From NCBI RefSeq assembly GCF_018798885.1, contig NZ_CP076363.1, positions 246,691-310,690 of the forward strand: a DNA stretch of 64,000 nt, given 5' to 3'. Under the pieces are notes generated by a model. That model was not told the DNA's origin and made no database searches. It worked only from the letters and a program-made list of their open reading frames with translations. Both the position numbers and the translations under genes were made by a program. Of this stretch, positions 26,794 to 35,133 are shown in pieces. Each line of letters starts with the position of its first letter. The first letter of the stretch is position 1. This DNA is from Gemmobacter fulvus. Lineage in GTDB: Bacteria > Pseudomonadota > Alphaproteobacteria > Rhodobacterales > Rhodobacteraceae.

Positions 26794-27270
26794 TCAGGCG
26801 CGGGCAGGCGGTGCGAGCCGTGCCAACTCTGCCGCAGCGTCAATCAGCGGCCCCACCGGGCGGGAATCACACAGCATCACCGCATGGGCGATGGCCTGTC
26901 CGGGCTGCGCGCGGCGGGTGTGATGCAGCACATGCAACAGCAGCTGTTCGGGCTTGGTCAGCACGGCGGCGCAGCCTGCGCAGAACGGGTTGGAATAGCG
27001 GAACCCGTCCGACCGCGAAATCGCCATGACATGCACCATCTGCACGACGGCGGCGCAGATCCTGTCGCCCTGGATCGGGCCGAACTGCACCCGCGCGGCA
27101 TCTTGCGGCTCCATCACCAGGGGCGGCAGGTTCTGCGCCATCTGGGCGAAGACAAGCCGCATCACATCCAGGCATTGCCGTTCGAACAGATCAAAGACGG
27201 CATCGCTCAGCAGCGATTCGCTGGGGCCGGGTGTGCCGCAGCGGCGGGTCTGGCGGGTGGAATATGTCAT
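26794..27270 (-). CDS. Hypothetical protein with a CxxC motif
   Basis: 158-residue protein of unknown function. It starts at ATG 27270 with GAGG 6 bases upstream. Central FCAGCAAVL holds a CxxC, and LLLHVLHHTRR follows with two adjacent His, so metal binding is possible. The segment QGDRICAAVVQMVHVMAISRSDG is hydrophobic but lacks the length of a membrane helix. It lies upstream of the cobalamin riboswitch on the same strand as gbcAB and is preceded by an A+T-rich promoter-like stretch. I do not recognise the family. Confidence 0.55.
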   Translation of the reverse strand: MTYSTRQTRRCGTPGPSESLLSDAVFDLFERQCLDVMRLVFAQMAQNLPPLVMEPQDAARVQFGPIQGDRICAAVVQMVHVMAISRSDGFRYSNPFCAGCAAVLTKPEQLLLHVLHHTRRAQPGQAIAHAVMLCDSRPVGPLIDAAAELARLAPPARA

Positions 27271-27383
27271 GTCTGGCCTCGCGCAAAGGGCACCGCGCCG
27301 CAGCCGAGGGAGGGGGCGCGCGGTGCCGAGTGTATGAATCTGCCTCGGTCCTTCGGCTTCTGTGGCCGCCTGTCGACACTGGG

Positions 27384-27418
27384 TGATAATTTCTTACTAA
27401 AACAGTATGGAATGTCAA
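27384..27418 (-). promoter_or_regulatory. Promoter-like stretch with palindrome
   Basis: On the minus strand TTGACA (27418-27413) is followed after 16 bp by TAAGAA. Between them lies the imperfect palindrome TACTGTTTTAGTA. This is the most A+T-rich part of the 269-bp gap 27271-27539 and points toward the CxxC-protein gene. The -10 is weak; the palindrome may be an operator. Confidence 0.35.
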
Positions 27419-27539
27419 GTGCCGGAATACACGACCCGTTGCCGGGCGTCAGTTTCGCGGCATTGCAGCATCACAGTCACAAAACCGTGGCATGGCGATG
27501 CGACACAGGGTCGACCGCAGCCTTCTGTGAGCTTTGCCC

Positions 27540-28346
27540 ATGCCCCGTCCCGCAGCCCCCCGGCATCACCGCAGCCTGTTTCTGTCTGACCTGCATCTGG
27601 GGGCGCTTGGCTGCCGCGCCGATCTGATCCGCGACTTTCTGGAAGCGAACAGTGCCGATACCATCTATCTGGTGGGCGACATCCTCGACATCTGGCATCC
27701 GCTGACGCTGACCTGGGGCCCGGCGCAGGACCGCATCATCGCCCTGTTGCGCCAGCGCGCGGCTGAAGGGGCGCGGCTGGTCTATCTGATCGGCAATCAC
27801 GATGCGCCGCTGCGCGGGCCGCAGACGGCCCCGGCGGCGCAGGATCTGCCCGCCGAACTGGCCGAGGCGGTGACGCATCTTGCCGCCGATGGGCGACGTT
27901 ATCTGGTGCTGCATGGCGATATCTGTGACGCGCGACTGTTGCGCTGGCACATCTGCACCCGTATCGGCAGCCGCATCGACGGGCTGCTGCGCGCGGCGGA
28001 TCGCGGGCTGCGCCGGGTGCGGCGCAATCTGCGCCCCGAAGACCGCAGCCCGGTCGAATGGCTGCTGACCGCGCTGAATACGGTGCTCTATGCGGGCAAG
28101 GCGCATGAGCGGCGCTTGATCGCGCTGGCGCGGGGCAATGGCCATGATGGTGTCATCTGCGGCCATTTCCATGTGGCGGCGCTGCATGGCGACCATGGGC
28201 TGATCTATGCCAATTGCGGCGATTGGGTGGATAGTTTCACAGCGATTGCCGAAGACGCCGAAGGGCGCCTGTCGGTGCTGGGCGGGCGCGAAGCTCTGCG
28301 GCAGGCCGCAGCCCAGCCCGATCTTCTGGCCGAGGGGGCGGCATAA
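27540..28346 (+). CDS. plcP: Calcineurin-like metallophosphoesterase, LpxH/PlcP family
   Basis: 268-residue metallophosphoesterase. It has metal motifs FLSDLHLG (about 14-21), VGDILDIW, GNHD and, near the C-terminus, CGHFHVAALH. The family includes LpxH (UDP-2,3-diacylglucosamine hydrolase) and the alphaproteobacterial PlcP, a phospholipase C that turns phospholipids into diacylglycerol during phosphate starvation. PlcP is favoured because the next gene, overlapping in TAATG, is a GT21-type lipid glycosyltransferase, matching the known plcP-agt arrangement. I found no convincing Pho box upstream. First gene of a four-gene coupled operon. Confidence 0.75.
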   Translation: MPRPAAPRHHRSLFLSDLHLGALGCRADLIRDFLEANSADTIYLVGDILDIWHPLTLTWGPAQDRIIALLRQRAAEGARLVYLIGNHDAPLRGPQTAPAAQDLPAELAEAVTHLAADGRRYLVLHGDICDARLLRWHICTRIGSRIDGLLRAADRGLRRVRRNLRPEDRSPVEWLLTALNTVLYAGKAHERRLIALARGNGHDGVICGHFHVAALHGDHGLIYANCGDWVDSFTAIAEDAEGRLSVLGGREALRQAAAQPDLLAEGAA

Positions 28347-29461
28347 TGCTGGCGCTGGTTCTTGGCGGCGTTGCGGTGCTGATGCTGCTGGCCCATCTGC
28401 TGACCGTCTGGCTGGCGTTGCCCCGGTCTGCGAAGCCATCGTCGCATACACCATTGACCCCGATCCTGCTGCTGCGCCCGGTGTGCGGGCTGGACCGTTT
28501 CGATCCCGAAACGCTGGCCTCGACGTTCCGGCAGGATCACCCCGACCATGAGGTGATCTTCTGTGCGGCGCGGGCGGATGATCCTGCGGTGCCGGTGGTG
28601 CGCGGCCTGATCGCGGCGCATCCGCAGGTGCGCGCCTGTCTGATGATCGGAGAAACGCGGATCAGCGGCAACCCGAAGCTGAACAATCTGGTCAAAGGCT
28701 GGCAGGCGCGGGATACCGCATGGGTCGCCATGGCCGACAGCAATCTGCTGCTGCCGCCGGATTACCTGCGCCAATTGGCGCAGACGTGGCACGAGGATCG
28801 TGGACAGGGCGCGTGCGGGCTGGTCACCTCGCCTGCCGTGGGCATCCGCCCCGATGGCCTGTGGGGCGCGCTGGAATGTGCCTTTCTGAACACCAATCAG
28901 GCCCGCTTGCAACTGGCGGCGGATCGGCTTGGCGTTGGTTTTGCGCAGGGCAAAACGCTGTTCTGGCACCGCGACCAATTGGAGATGGCAGGTGGCTTGC
29001 CCGCCCTTGGCCGCAATCTTGCCGAAGATGTTGCGGCCACCAAGGCCGTGCGCGGCTTGGGCCTGCGGGTGCGGCTGACGGCGCGCCCCTTTGCCCAACC
29101 CATCGGTGTGCGCGGCTTCGCGCAGGTCTGGGCGCGGCAATTGCGCTGGTCCAAGGTGCGGCGTGACGGTTTCCCGGGCCTGTTCGCGCTGGAGCCGCTC
29201 AACGGTGCGCTGATCCCGGCCTTGGCGCTGGTGTCGGCGCTGGCCCTGGCGGATCTGCCGCTGTGGCCCGCGCTGGTCTATCTGGCGGTCTGGTATGGGG
29301 CCGAGGCGCTGCTGGCGCGGGCGCAGGGCTGGCCGATGGGGGGGCGTGATCTGCTCGCCTTGCCGCTGCGCGATGCGCTGATGCCGGTGATCTGGGCGGC
29401 CACCTTTCGCAGCCGGGGGTTTGAATGGCGCGGCACCGCCCTTGCCCCGCAGGCAGAATGA
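28346..29461 (+). CDS. agt: GT21-type glycosyltransferase (ceramide/diacylglycerol glycosyltransferase, Agt-like)
   Basis: 371-residue membrane glycosyltransferase of the ceramide glucosyltransferase family. An N-terminal membrane helix (about 2-25) precedes the catalytic domain with LLRPVCGLD (family signature), ADSNLLLP (D2), GRNLAEDVAATKA (D3) and the QLRWSKV form of the QxxRW motif. Two or three C-terminal helices follow (about 280-350). The start codon overlaps the PlcP-like stop (TAATG). With PlcP it would convert diacylglycerol to glycosyl-diacylglycerol, replacing phospholipids; a ceramide acceptor is the alternative. Confidence 0.78.
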   Translation: MLALVLGGVAVLMLLAHLLTVWLALPRSAKPSSHTPLTPILLLRPVCGLDRFDPETLASTFRQDHPDHEVIFCAARADDPAVPVVRGLIAAHPQVRACLMIGETRISGNPKLNNLVKGWQARDTAWVAMADSNLLLPPDYLRQLAQTWHEDRGQGACGLVTSPAVGIRPDGLWGALECAFLNTNQARLQLAADRLGVGFAQGKTLFWHRDQLEMAGGLPALGRNLAEDVAATKAVRGLGLRVRLTARPFAQPIGVRGFAQVWARQLRWSKVRRDGFPGLFALEPLNGALIPALALVSALALADLPLWPALVYLAVWYGAEALLARAQGWPMGGRDLLALPLRDALMPVIWAATFRSRGFEWRGTALAPQAE

Positions 29462-29470
29462 GCGGCGCAT

Positions 29471-30043
29471 ATGTTCACCCCTGACGCCGCGACCCAATTG
29501 ATCAGCACCTATGGCCTGTGGATCCTCGCGCCCGCAGCGGTGCTGGAAGGGCCCATCGTCACGGTCGTGGCGGCATGGCTGGCCCAGATCGGGCTGCTGG
29601 ATCTGCGGGCGGTGCTGATCATGGTGGTTGTGGCGGATCTGATCGGCGATGTGCTGCTTTATGCGCTGGGGCGGGGGCTGTTGCCTGCATTGCCGGATCG
29701 TCTGCGCGCCCGGCTGGGGTTGGGGCAGGCGCGTCTGGAACGGCTGGCCACGCATTTCAGCAATCATGGCGCGTCGTCGCTGATCCTCGGCAAGCTGACC
29801 CATACGGCGGGCGCTGTCGTGCTGGTGGCCGCTGGCATGGCGCGGATGCGCTTTGTCCCCTTCCTTCTGTGGAACACGGCGGCGACGCTGCCCAAATCGC
29901 TGGTCTTTGCCGCCCTGGGCTGGAGCCTTGGCGACGCCCATGCCCGGATCGAGGACTGGATCGCCAATGCCTCGCTTCTGCTGCTGTTGGCGATTGTGCC
30001 GGTGGTTCTGGTCTGGCTGTGGCGGCGGCGGGTGGTATCATGA
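29471..30043 (+). CDS. DedA-family membrane protein
   Basis: 190-residue polytopic protein of the DedA/SNARE-associated family, whose members act as lipid (undecaprenyl- or other phospho-lipid) scramblases or transporters. Visible features: GLWILAPAAVLEGPIVTVVAAWLA (conserved Glu in the re-entrant segment), LGRG, then LGKLTHTAGAVVLVAAG, where the usual R-F/R-P pattern is modified, and hydrophobic helices at about 10-35, 45-65, 115-135 and 165-185. It lies 9 bp after the glycosyltransferase, and its stop codon overlaps the next start (ATGA). Confidence 0.8.
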   Translation: MFTPDAATQLISTYGLWILAPAAVLEGPIVTVVAAWLAQIGLLDLRAVLIMVVVADLIGDVLLYALGRGLLPALPDRLRARLGLGQARLERLATHFSNHGASSLILGKLTHTAGAVVLVAAGMARMRFVPFLLWNTAATLPKSLVFAALGWSLGDAHARIEDWIANASLLLLLAIVPVVLVWLWRRRVVS

Positions 30044-30717
30044 CGGCGCGCCTGTCCTGCATCGTTCCGGCCTATAACGAGGCGGCGCGTATCGGCGCGG
30101 TGCTGGCGGTGTTGGCCCCTCATCCGTTGCTGGCCGAGGTGATCGTGGTAGATGATGGCTCGTCGGACGGCACGGCAGATATGGCGATGCGCCATCCGGT
30201 GCGGGTGATCCGGCTGCCGGGCAACCGCGGCAAGACGGCAGCCTTGGCGGTGGGGCTGGCGGCGGCGCAGCACGATGCCGTCATGCTGATCGACAGCGAC
30301 CTGAGCGGGCTGACGGCGGCGGATGTCACCGCGCTGGCCGCGCCTGTGCTGTCGGGGCAGGCCGATGCCACGATCAGCCTGCGTGGCAATGCGCCGGGCC
30401 TGTGGCGCTGGATCGGGCTGGATTACATCTCGGGCGAGCGGGTGTTTTCACGCGCTCTGCTGGCAGGGCAGGGGGAGGTGCTGCGCCGCCTGCCGAAATT
30501 CGGCTTCGAAGTGTTTCTGAACGCGATCTGGATCCGGCAGCGGCTTCGGCTTGCCGTGGTGCGCTGGCCGGGGGTGTCGAGCCCCAGCAAGGCGCAGAAG
30601 CGCGGCGTGCTGGCGGGGCTCTGGGCCGATGCCGCCATGCTGGCCGATATGGTCCGCACCATCGGCCTGCCCACGGCGCTGCAACAGATCCTCCGGATGC
30701 GCGGCGTCAGGGTGTAA
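30040..30717 (+). CDS. GT2-family glycosyltransferase
   Basis: 225-residue soluble GT-A glycosyltransferase similar to dolichyl-phosphate mannosyltransferase/DPG-type enzymes. It has LSCIVPAYNEAARIG at the N-terminus, VIVVDDGSSDGT (nucleotide-sugar Asp) and VMLIDSDLSGL (DxD-like). No C-terminal membrane anchor is visible. It is the last gene of the plcP-agt-dedA operon, with a 4-base ATGA overlap. It probably adds a sugar to a lipid carrier or to the glycolipid made by the operon; the acceptor is inferred. Confidence 0.82.
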   Translation: MTARLSCIVPAYNEAARIGAVLAVLAPHPLLAEVIVVDDGSSDGTADMAMRHPVRVIRLPGNRGKTAALAVGLAAAQHDAVMLIDSDLSGLTAADVTALAAPVLSGQADATISLRGNAPGLWRWIGLDYISGERVFSRALLAGQGEVLRRLPKFGFEVFLNAIWIRQRLRLAVVRWPGVSSPSKAQKRGVLAGLWADAAMLADMVRTIGLPTALQQILRMRGVRV

Positions 30718-31315
30718 GGCCCAGCCCGGCAAAGGCTTCGGCAATGCGGGCCTCACCCCAGCGGGCAACGGCAGAGGGCGCGGCCCCGGCGCTGGCGATA
30801 TCCACACCCTCGCCCGCCAGCAGCGTGCGGCTGGCCCCGGCGGCTTGCACCACGACGCGCCCGCGTGCCACGAACACGCCGTAAGTGCCCCGGCTTGGCC
30901 CGGCAAAAAACCGGGTGCCGCGCACGCCGATCTGCGCAAAGGCGCTTTGCACGGTCAGATCCAGCGGGGGCAGATCATCGGGGCGGTCAAAGACCACGGC
31001 CCCGCCGATGCTGATGACGCCGCCCAGATCGGCGGTAAAGCGATCAATGGTGAACTGCGCATCGGGGCCAAGATGGATCTGGGTCTGCGTGAACAGCTCA
31101 AGCGTCGCAAGGCTGTCTGCTGCCGTCGCCACCATATCGCCCTCGGTCAGCGGATCGTCGGGGTGCAGGGGATAAGCACCGCCTGTGCGGGTCAGGGTGG
31201 CGGTGCCGGTCAGGCTGCGCGTGGTGCCGATCGGCTCTGCCGCCCAGAGCCTGCGCGGCAAGACCGACAGGGCAGGGCTGGCAAGCAGCAGGCGGCGCGT
31301 CAGGGCAATGGGCAT
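30707..31315 (-). CDS. FecR-domain exported protein
   Basis: 202-residue protein with a Tat/Sec-like signal (RRLLLASPALSVLPRRLWA, cleavage near residue 26) and one FecR domain (about 30-150; EGDMVATAADSLATLELF, VQSAFAQIGVRGTRFFAG, where GVRGTRF is the family hallmark). It lacks the anti-sigma N-terminus of true FecR and is probably a periplasmic sensor or structural protein. Such single-domain FecR proteins are often found near CHASE2 cyclases; the one here is 6.6 kb away. It converges with the GT2 gene, overlapping by 11 bases. Confidence 0.8.
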   Translation of the reverse strand: MPIALTRRLLLASPALSVLPRRLWAAEPIGTTRSLTGTATLTRTGGAYPLHPDDPLTEGDMVATAADSLATLELFTQTQIHLGPDAQFTIDRFTADLGGVISIGGAVVFDRPDDLPPLDLTVQSAFAQIGVRGTRFFAGPSRGTYGVFVARGRVVVQAAGASRTLLAGEGVDIASAGAAPSAVARWGEARIAEAFAGLGLTP

Positions 31316-31400
31316 GGCAACCCCCTTTGATGATCTGCGCCGACCCTATCAGCTGTCGGAGCGGCTGCGAAGTGTCTCAGGGAACAGTCCGGATCGACAG

Positions 31401-31415
31401 TTTTGTCGACAATAT
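31401..31415. promoter_or_regulatory. Operator-like site upstream of the TSUP gene
   Basis: TTTTGTCGACAATAT is the exact 15-bp reverse complement of 32381-32395 upstream of the ABC transporter. It lies about 70 bp before the TSUP start, in the 170-bp gap between the FecR and TSUP genes. Confidence 0.55.
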
Positions 31416-31485
31416 GTGCGCGTGGCCTTTCCAACCGCAGCCCCAAGTAGTTTAACCAGTGTCGGACCAGACCGGATAGACAGCG

Positions 31486-32238
31486 ATGTTCCTTGATACC
31501 GCCCTGCTGATCGTGGCCGCCTTCGGGGCGGGTGTGCTGAATACCATTGCAGGGGGCGGCACGTTTCTGACCTTTCCGGCCTTGGTCTTTACCGGCGTTC
31601 CGCCGGTGATTGCCAATGCCACCAGCTCGGTTGCGGTGTTTCCGGGCTATCTTGGCGGGGCCATCGGGTTCCGGCAGGAACTGGCGCAGATGAACCGAGC
31701 GCAGCTGCTGCGCCTGTCAGCCATCACGCTGGCCGGGGGGCTGTGTGGGGCGCTTTTGCTGATGATCTCTTCCAATGCGGCCTTTTCGGTTGTGGTGCCG
31801 TTCCTGCTGCTGGGGGCGACGCTGGCCTTTCTGTTCGGAGATCAGATCCGCAGCTTTGCCGCCGCGCACAGCCGGGGCGTGACGCCGCAAGGGGCGGTGG
31901 GCCTGTTCGCGGTCAGCCTCTATGGCGGCTATTTCAACGGCGGGCTGGGCATCCTGCTGCTGGCGCTGTTCTCGCTCTGGGGGATGAGCAATATCCACCA
32001 GATGAACGGGCTGAAAAGCGGGCTGTCCTTCCTGCTGACGGCGATTTCGGTGGTGGTCTTTGCTGCCGCCGGGCTGGTGAGCTGGCCACAGGCCATCGTG
32101 ATGATGCTGGCCTCGACGGCGGGGGGGTACCTTGGCGCGCCACTGGCACGGCGGTTGCCGAAAGCGGTGATCCGCGCGATTGTCGGGCTGATCGGCTTTG
32201 GCATGACAGCGGTGTTCACCGCGCGTCTGTTCGCCTGA
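31486..32238 (+). CDS. TSUP-family (TauE/SafE) membrane transporter
   Basis: 250-residue integral membrane protein with seven or eight predicted helices and the family N-terminal signature GAGVLNTIAGGGTFLTFPAL (about 11-30, key NTIAGGG). A repeat of the motif occurs as GGYFNGGLGILLLA in the second half. TSUP proteins export sulfite, sulfoacetate or other organic anions. It shares an operator-like site with the downstream ABC operon and the GntR regulator, so it may export a by-product of that pathway. The ribosome binding site is weak. Confidence 0.85.
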   Translation: MFLDTALLIVAAFGAGVLNTIAGGGTFLTFPALVFTGVPPVIANATSSVAVFPGYLGGAIGFRQELAQMNRAQLLRLSAITLAGGLCGALLLMISSNAAFSVVVPFLLLGATLAFLFGDQIRSFAAAHSRGVTPQGAVGLFAVSLYGGYFNGGLGILLLALFSLWGMSNIHQMNGLKSGLSFLLTAISVVVFAAAGLVSWPQAIVMMLASTAGGYLGAPLARRLPKAVIRAIVGLIGFGMTAVFTARLFA

Positions 32239-32374
32239 TCGCCCCTCCCGCCGCTGCCTGACCATCTGGTCGAATCTGCATACAAGGCGCATGATGACTT
32301 TTGCGGGGTCATCATGTTTTCAGGGGCAGCAAAATTTGCGCAATATGCCAGTTGCTTAGGCGGAATTATTGCTG

Positions 32375-32395
32375 TCGAAAATATTGTCGACAAAA
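32375..32395. promoter_or_regulatory. Operator-like site upstream of ABC operon
   Basis: TCGAAAATATTGTCGACA (32375-32392) matches TCGACAATATTGTCTACA at 42346-42363 in 16 of 18 positions. The centre contains the perfect palindrome TTGTCGACAA (32384-32393), and a partial repeat TTATTGACAAAA follows. It lies about 130 bp before the substrate-binding protein gene. Confidence 0.6.
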
Positions 32396-32525
32396 TTATT
32401 GACAAAATGGTCCGCAATTCTGACAGTGGAGACAGGACGACAGGCACAGTGCCGCCCCGTCCGCCATCTGCCCGCAAGTTCCGGCATCAGACCGGGAGGA
32501 GGCGGGCCTACAACAGGGATCGACC

Positions 32526-34088
32526 ATGACCTTCAAAACCACCCTGCTTGCCGGCGTCGCCCTCGCCTGCCTCGCCACTGCCGGATCGGCACAAACCCTG
32601 CGCTGGGGGGCCGCGCGCGACATCAATTCGCTGGACCCGTATTCCTACGGCTCCACCTTCACCATCAGCTTTCTGAACCATGTTTACGAAGGGCTGGTGC
32701 GCTACAATTCCAATCTGGAAATCGAACCGGCGCTGGCGACGGAATGGGAAGTGCTGCCCAACAACATCTGGCGCTTCAAGCTGCGTCAGGGCGTGAAATT
32801 CCATGATGGCGCGGATTTCACGGCGGATGACGTGGTCACCTCGCTGGCCCGCGTCAGCCATGCCGACAGCCCGCTGAAGGGCAACCTGCCCGCCTATAAA
32901 TCCGCCACCAAGGTGGATGATTACACGGTCGACATCGAACTGGTCGGCACCTATCCCCTGCTGCTCAATGACCTGACCAACATCCACATGTTCGATGCGG
33001 GCTGGCTGAAAGAGCACAATGCCGAAGTCCCGACCGATGTGGCCAAGAAGGTGGAAGGCTATCCGACCTTCAACGCCAATGGCACCGGGCCGTTCAGCGT
33101 GGAAAGCCGCGTGCCGGACAGCAAGACCATCCTCGCCGTCAATGACGGCTGGTGGGATACGCCGCAGCACAATCTGAAGCGCATCGAATTCACCCCCATC
33201 GCCTCCGAGGCGACGCGGGTTGCGGCGCTGCTGTCGGGCGAGATCGACTTTACCGAAAAGGCCCCGGTGCAGGATCTGCCGCGCCTCGCCGCCGCACCGA
33301 ATGTCAAGGTGATGGAAGGCAACGAGCTGCGCACCATCATGTTCGGCTTCAATTTTCAGGACAAGCTGCACAATGGCGAGCCGAACCTGTTCAAGGACAA
33401 GAAGATGCGCGAGGCCGTCGGGCTTGCCATCGACCTGAACCTGATCCGCGACAAGGTGATGCGCGGCAAGTCGCGGGTGACCGGCACCATGGTTGCCCCG
33501 GCGATCCCCGGCTATGATGCGGCCCTGGATACCCCGCCGGTCTATGATCCGGAAAAAGCGGCGGCGATGATCAAGGAACTGGGCGCAGAGGGTTATGCCT
33601 TCGAGATCATGTGCTCCAATGACCTCTGGGTGAACGAAGAGGAAATCTGCAACGCGCTGGTGTCGATGCTGACCCGCGTCGGCCTTGCCCCGCGCCTGAA
33701 CATCGCGCCGAACGCCGTGCAGCAGGTCAAGCTGACCAATGGCGAAGCCGATATGTTCGCCTTCGGCTGGGCCAACGAGCCGATGCTCGACAGCTATTCG
33801 ATCCTGCTGCAAACCTTCCAGACCAAATCCGACAATGCCGGGGTGTTCAACTGGGGCGGCTGGTCCTATCCTGAAATGGACAAGCTGATCATTGCGGCCT
33901 CGACCGAGCTGGACCGCGAAAAGCGTCTGGCGATGCAAAGCGCCGCGCTGAAGATCGTGAAGGACGAGTCGATCATGCTGCCCTTCCACCAGCAGCCGAT
34001 GGCCTGGGCCACGTCTGACAAGGTGGAAAGCGTCGTGCAGCTTTCGGACAACAAGGGTCGTCACTGGCTGACCCGCATGGCCGAGTGA
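32526..34088 (+). CDS. ABC transporter substrate-binding protein, peptide/opine class (SBP_bac_5)
   Basis: 520-residue periplasmic binding protein with a Sec signal peptide (KTTLLAGVALACLATAGSAQT, cleavage near 22). Mature start LRWGAARDINSLDPYSYGS and HVYEGLVRYNSNLEIEPALATEWE are the family-5 signature; WRFKLRQGVKFHDGADFTADDV follows. The ligand class includes di/oligopeptides, opines, nickel and small amides. It is the first gene of a seven-gene operon with two permeases, two amidohydrolases and two ATPases. The amidohydrolases suggest a cyclic amide or amidine ligand. AGGGA precedes the ATG. Confidence 0.9.
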   Translation: MTFKTTLLAGVALACLATAGSAQTLRWGAARDINSLDPYSYGSTFTISFLNHVYEGLVRYNSNLEIEPALATEWEVLPNNIWRFKLRQGVKFHDGADFTADDVVTSLARVSHADSPLKGNLPAYKSATKVDDYTVDIELVGTYPLLLNDLTNIHMFDAGWLKEHNAEVPTDVAKKVEGYPTFNANGTGPFSVESRVPDSKTILAVNDGWWDTPQHNLKRIEFTPIASEATRVAALLSGEIDFTEKAPVQDLPRLAAAPNVKVMEGNELRTIMFGFNFQDKLHNGEPNLFKDKKMREAVGLAIDLNLIRDKVMRGKSRVTGTMVAPAIPGYDAALDTPPVYDPEKAAAMIKELGAEGYAFEIMCSNDLWVNEEEICNALVSMLTRVGLAPRLNIAPNAVQQVKLTNGEADMFAFGWANEPMLDSYSILLQTFQTKSDNAGVFNWGGWSYPEMDKLIIAASTELDREKRLAMQSAALKIVKDESIMLPFHQQPMAWATSDKVESVVQLSDNKGRHWLTRMAE

Positions 34089-34158
34089 TCGCGCCGGTTT
34101 GATCCCTTGCCCGGCGCAACATCGCGCCGGGCCTCCTCATCCACAGGGAGCCAGTAAC

Positions 34159-35130
34159 GTGATTGTTTTCCTTATCAAACGGCTGGCCAACGCGGCGCTT
34201 GTCATGCTTGTCGTGGCGCTGATGGCCTTCATGATCTTCCGCTTTGTCGGGGATCCCATTCAGCTCATGGTGAACGAGCAGACAACGCAGGTCGAACGCG
34301 ATGCGCTGCGCGAGCGGCTTGGCCTGAACGAGTCAGTGGTGATGCAATACCTGCGCTTCGTCGGCAATGCGGTGCAGGGCGATTTCGGGATTTCCTATCG
34401 CAACCAGCAAGAGGTGATGAGCCTGATTGCCGAACGCTTTCCGGCCACCATCGAACTGGTGCTGATGGCCACGATCATCTCGCTGGTGGTGGGGGTGCCC
34501 TTCGGTGTGATCACCGCGATCCACCGGGGCAAATGGTATTCCGAAGGTTTGCAGTTCCTGTCGATCATCGGCGTGTCGCTGCCCAGTTTCGTGATCGGCA
34601 TTCTGCTGATCCTGGTGTTCTCGGTCATTCTCAATATTGCACCGGCCTTTGGTCGTGGCGAGGTTGTCAGCATCGGCTGGTGGACCACGGGCCTGCTGAC
34701 GCCATCGGGGCGGGCCGCGCTGATCCTGCCCTCCATCGCGCTTTCCTTCTATCAGATCACGCTGGTGATGCGGCTGGTGCGCGCCGAGATGCTTGAAGTG
34801 CTGCGCTCGGATTTCATCAAATTCGCCCGCGCCCGTGGCGTGCCCGCATGGCGGGTGCATTACAGCCATGCGCTGCGCAACTGCCTGATGCCGGTGGTCA
34901 CGATGACCGCAATGAACATCGGGGCGCTGATCGCCTTCGCGCTGATCACCGAAACCGTGTTCCAATGGCCGGGCATGGGGCTGCTGTTCATCCAGGCGGT
35001 GACCTTTGTCGATATCCCGGTGATGGCGGCCTATCTCTGCATCGTCTCTTTCATCTTTGTCGCGCTGAACACGCTGGTGGACATCACCTATGCGCTGATC
35101 GACCCGCGCCTGCGCAATGCCAAGGCCTGA
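34159..35130 (+). CDS. ABC transporter permease (DppB type)
   Basis: 323-residue inner-membrane permease from the GTG at 34159, which has AGGGAG 8 bases upstream; an upstream ATG at 34099 gives a non-hydrophobic leader and is rejected. Six helices are visible, starting with LANAALVMLVVALMAFMIFRFVGDP. The EAA-type ATPase contact loop is FIKFARARGVPAWRVHYSHALRN. Conserved ITETVFQWPGMGLLFIQAV is typical of DppB. It pairs with the next gene to form the channel. Confidence 0.92.
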   Translation: MIVFLIKRLANAALVMLVVALMAFMIFRFVGDPIQLMVNEQTTQVERDALRERLGLNESVVMQYLRFVGNAVQGDFGISYRNQQEVMSLIAERFPATIELVLMATIISLVVGVPFGVITAIHRGKWYSEGLQFLSIIGVSLPSFVIGILLILVFSVILNIAPAFGRGEVVSIGWWTTGLLTPSGRAALILPSIALSFYQITLVMRLVRAEMLEVLRSDFIKFARARGVPAWRVHYSHALRNCLMPVVTMTAMNIGALIAFALITETVFQWPGMGLLFIQAVTFVDIPVMAAYLCIVSFIFVALNTLVDITYALIDPRLRNAKA

Positions 35131-35133
35131 GCC

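Noticed and set aside
27421..27539. Pho box upstream of the PlcP-like gene
   Set aside because: Only scattered CAGTCAC-like pieces, without two direct repeats at 11-bp spacing.
28772..28784. CGCCAATTGGCG-type palindrome, and GCCAATTGGC near 60881, as further parS copies
   Set aside because: They share only the central CCAATTGG with the 18-bp palindrome, lie within coding sequence and lack the AATTG / CAATT arms.
28205..29941. 578-codon minus-strand frame over the glycosyltransferase and DedA genes
   Set aside because: Antisense to a tightly coupled operon with clear motifs; low-complexity Gln/Arg/His content.
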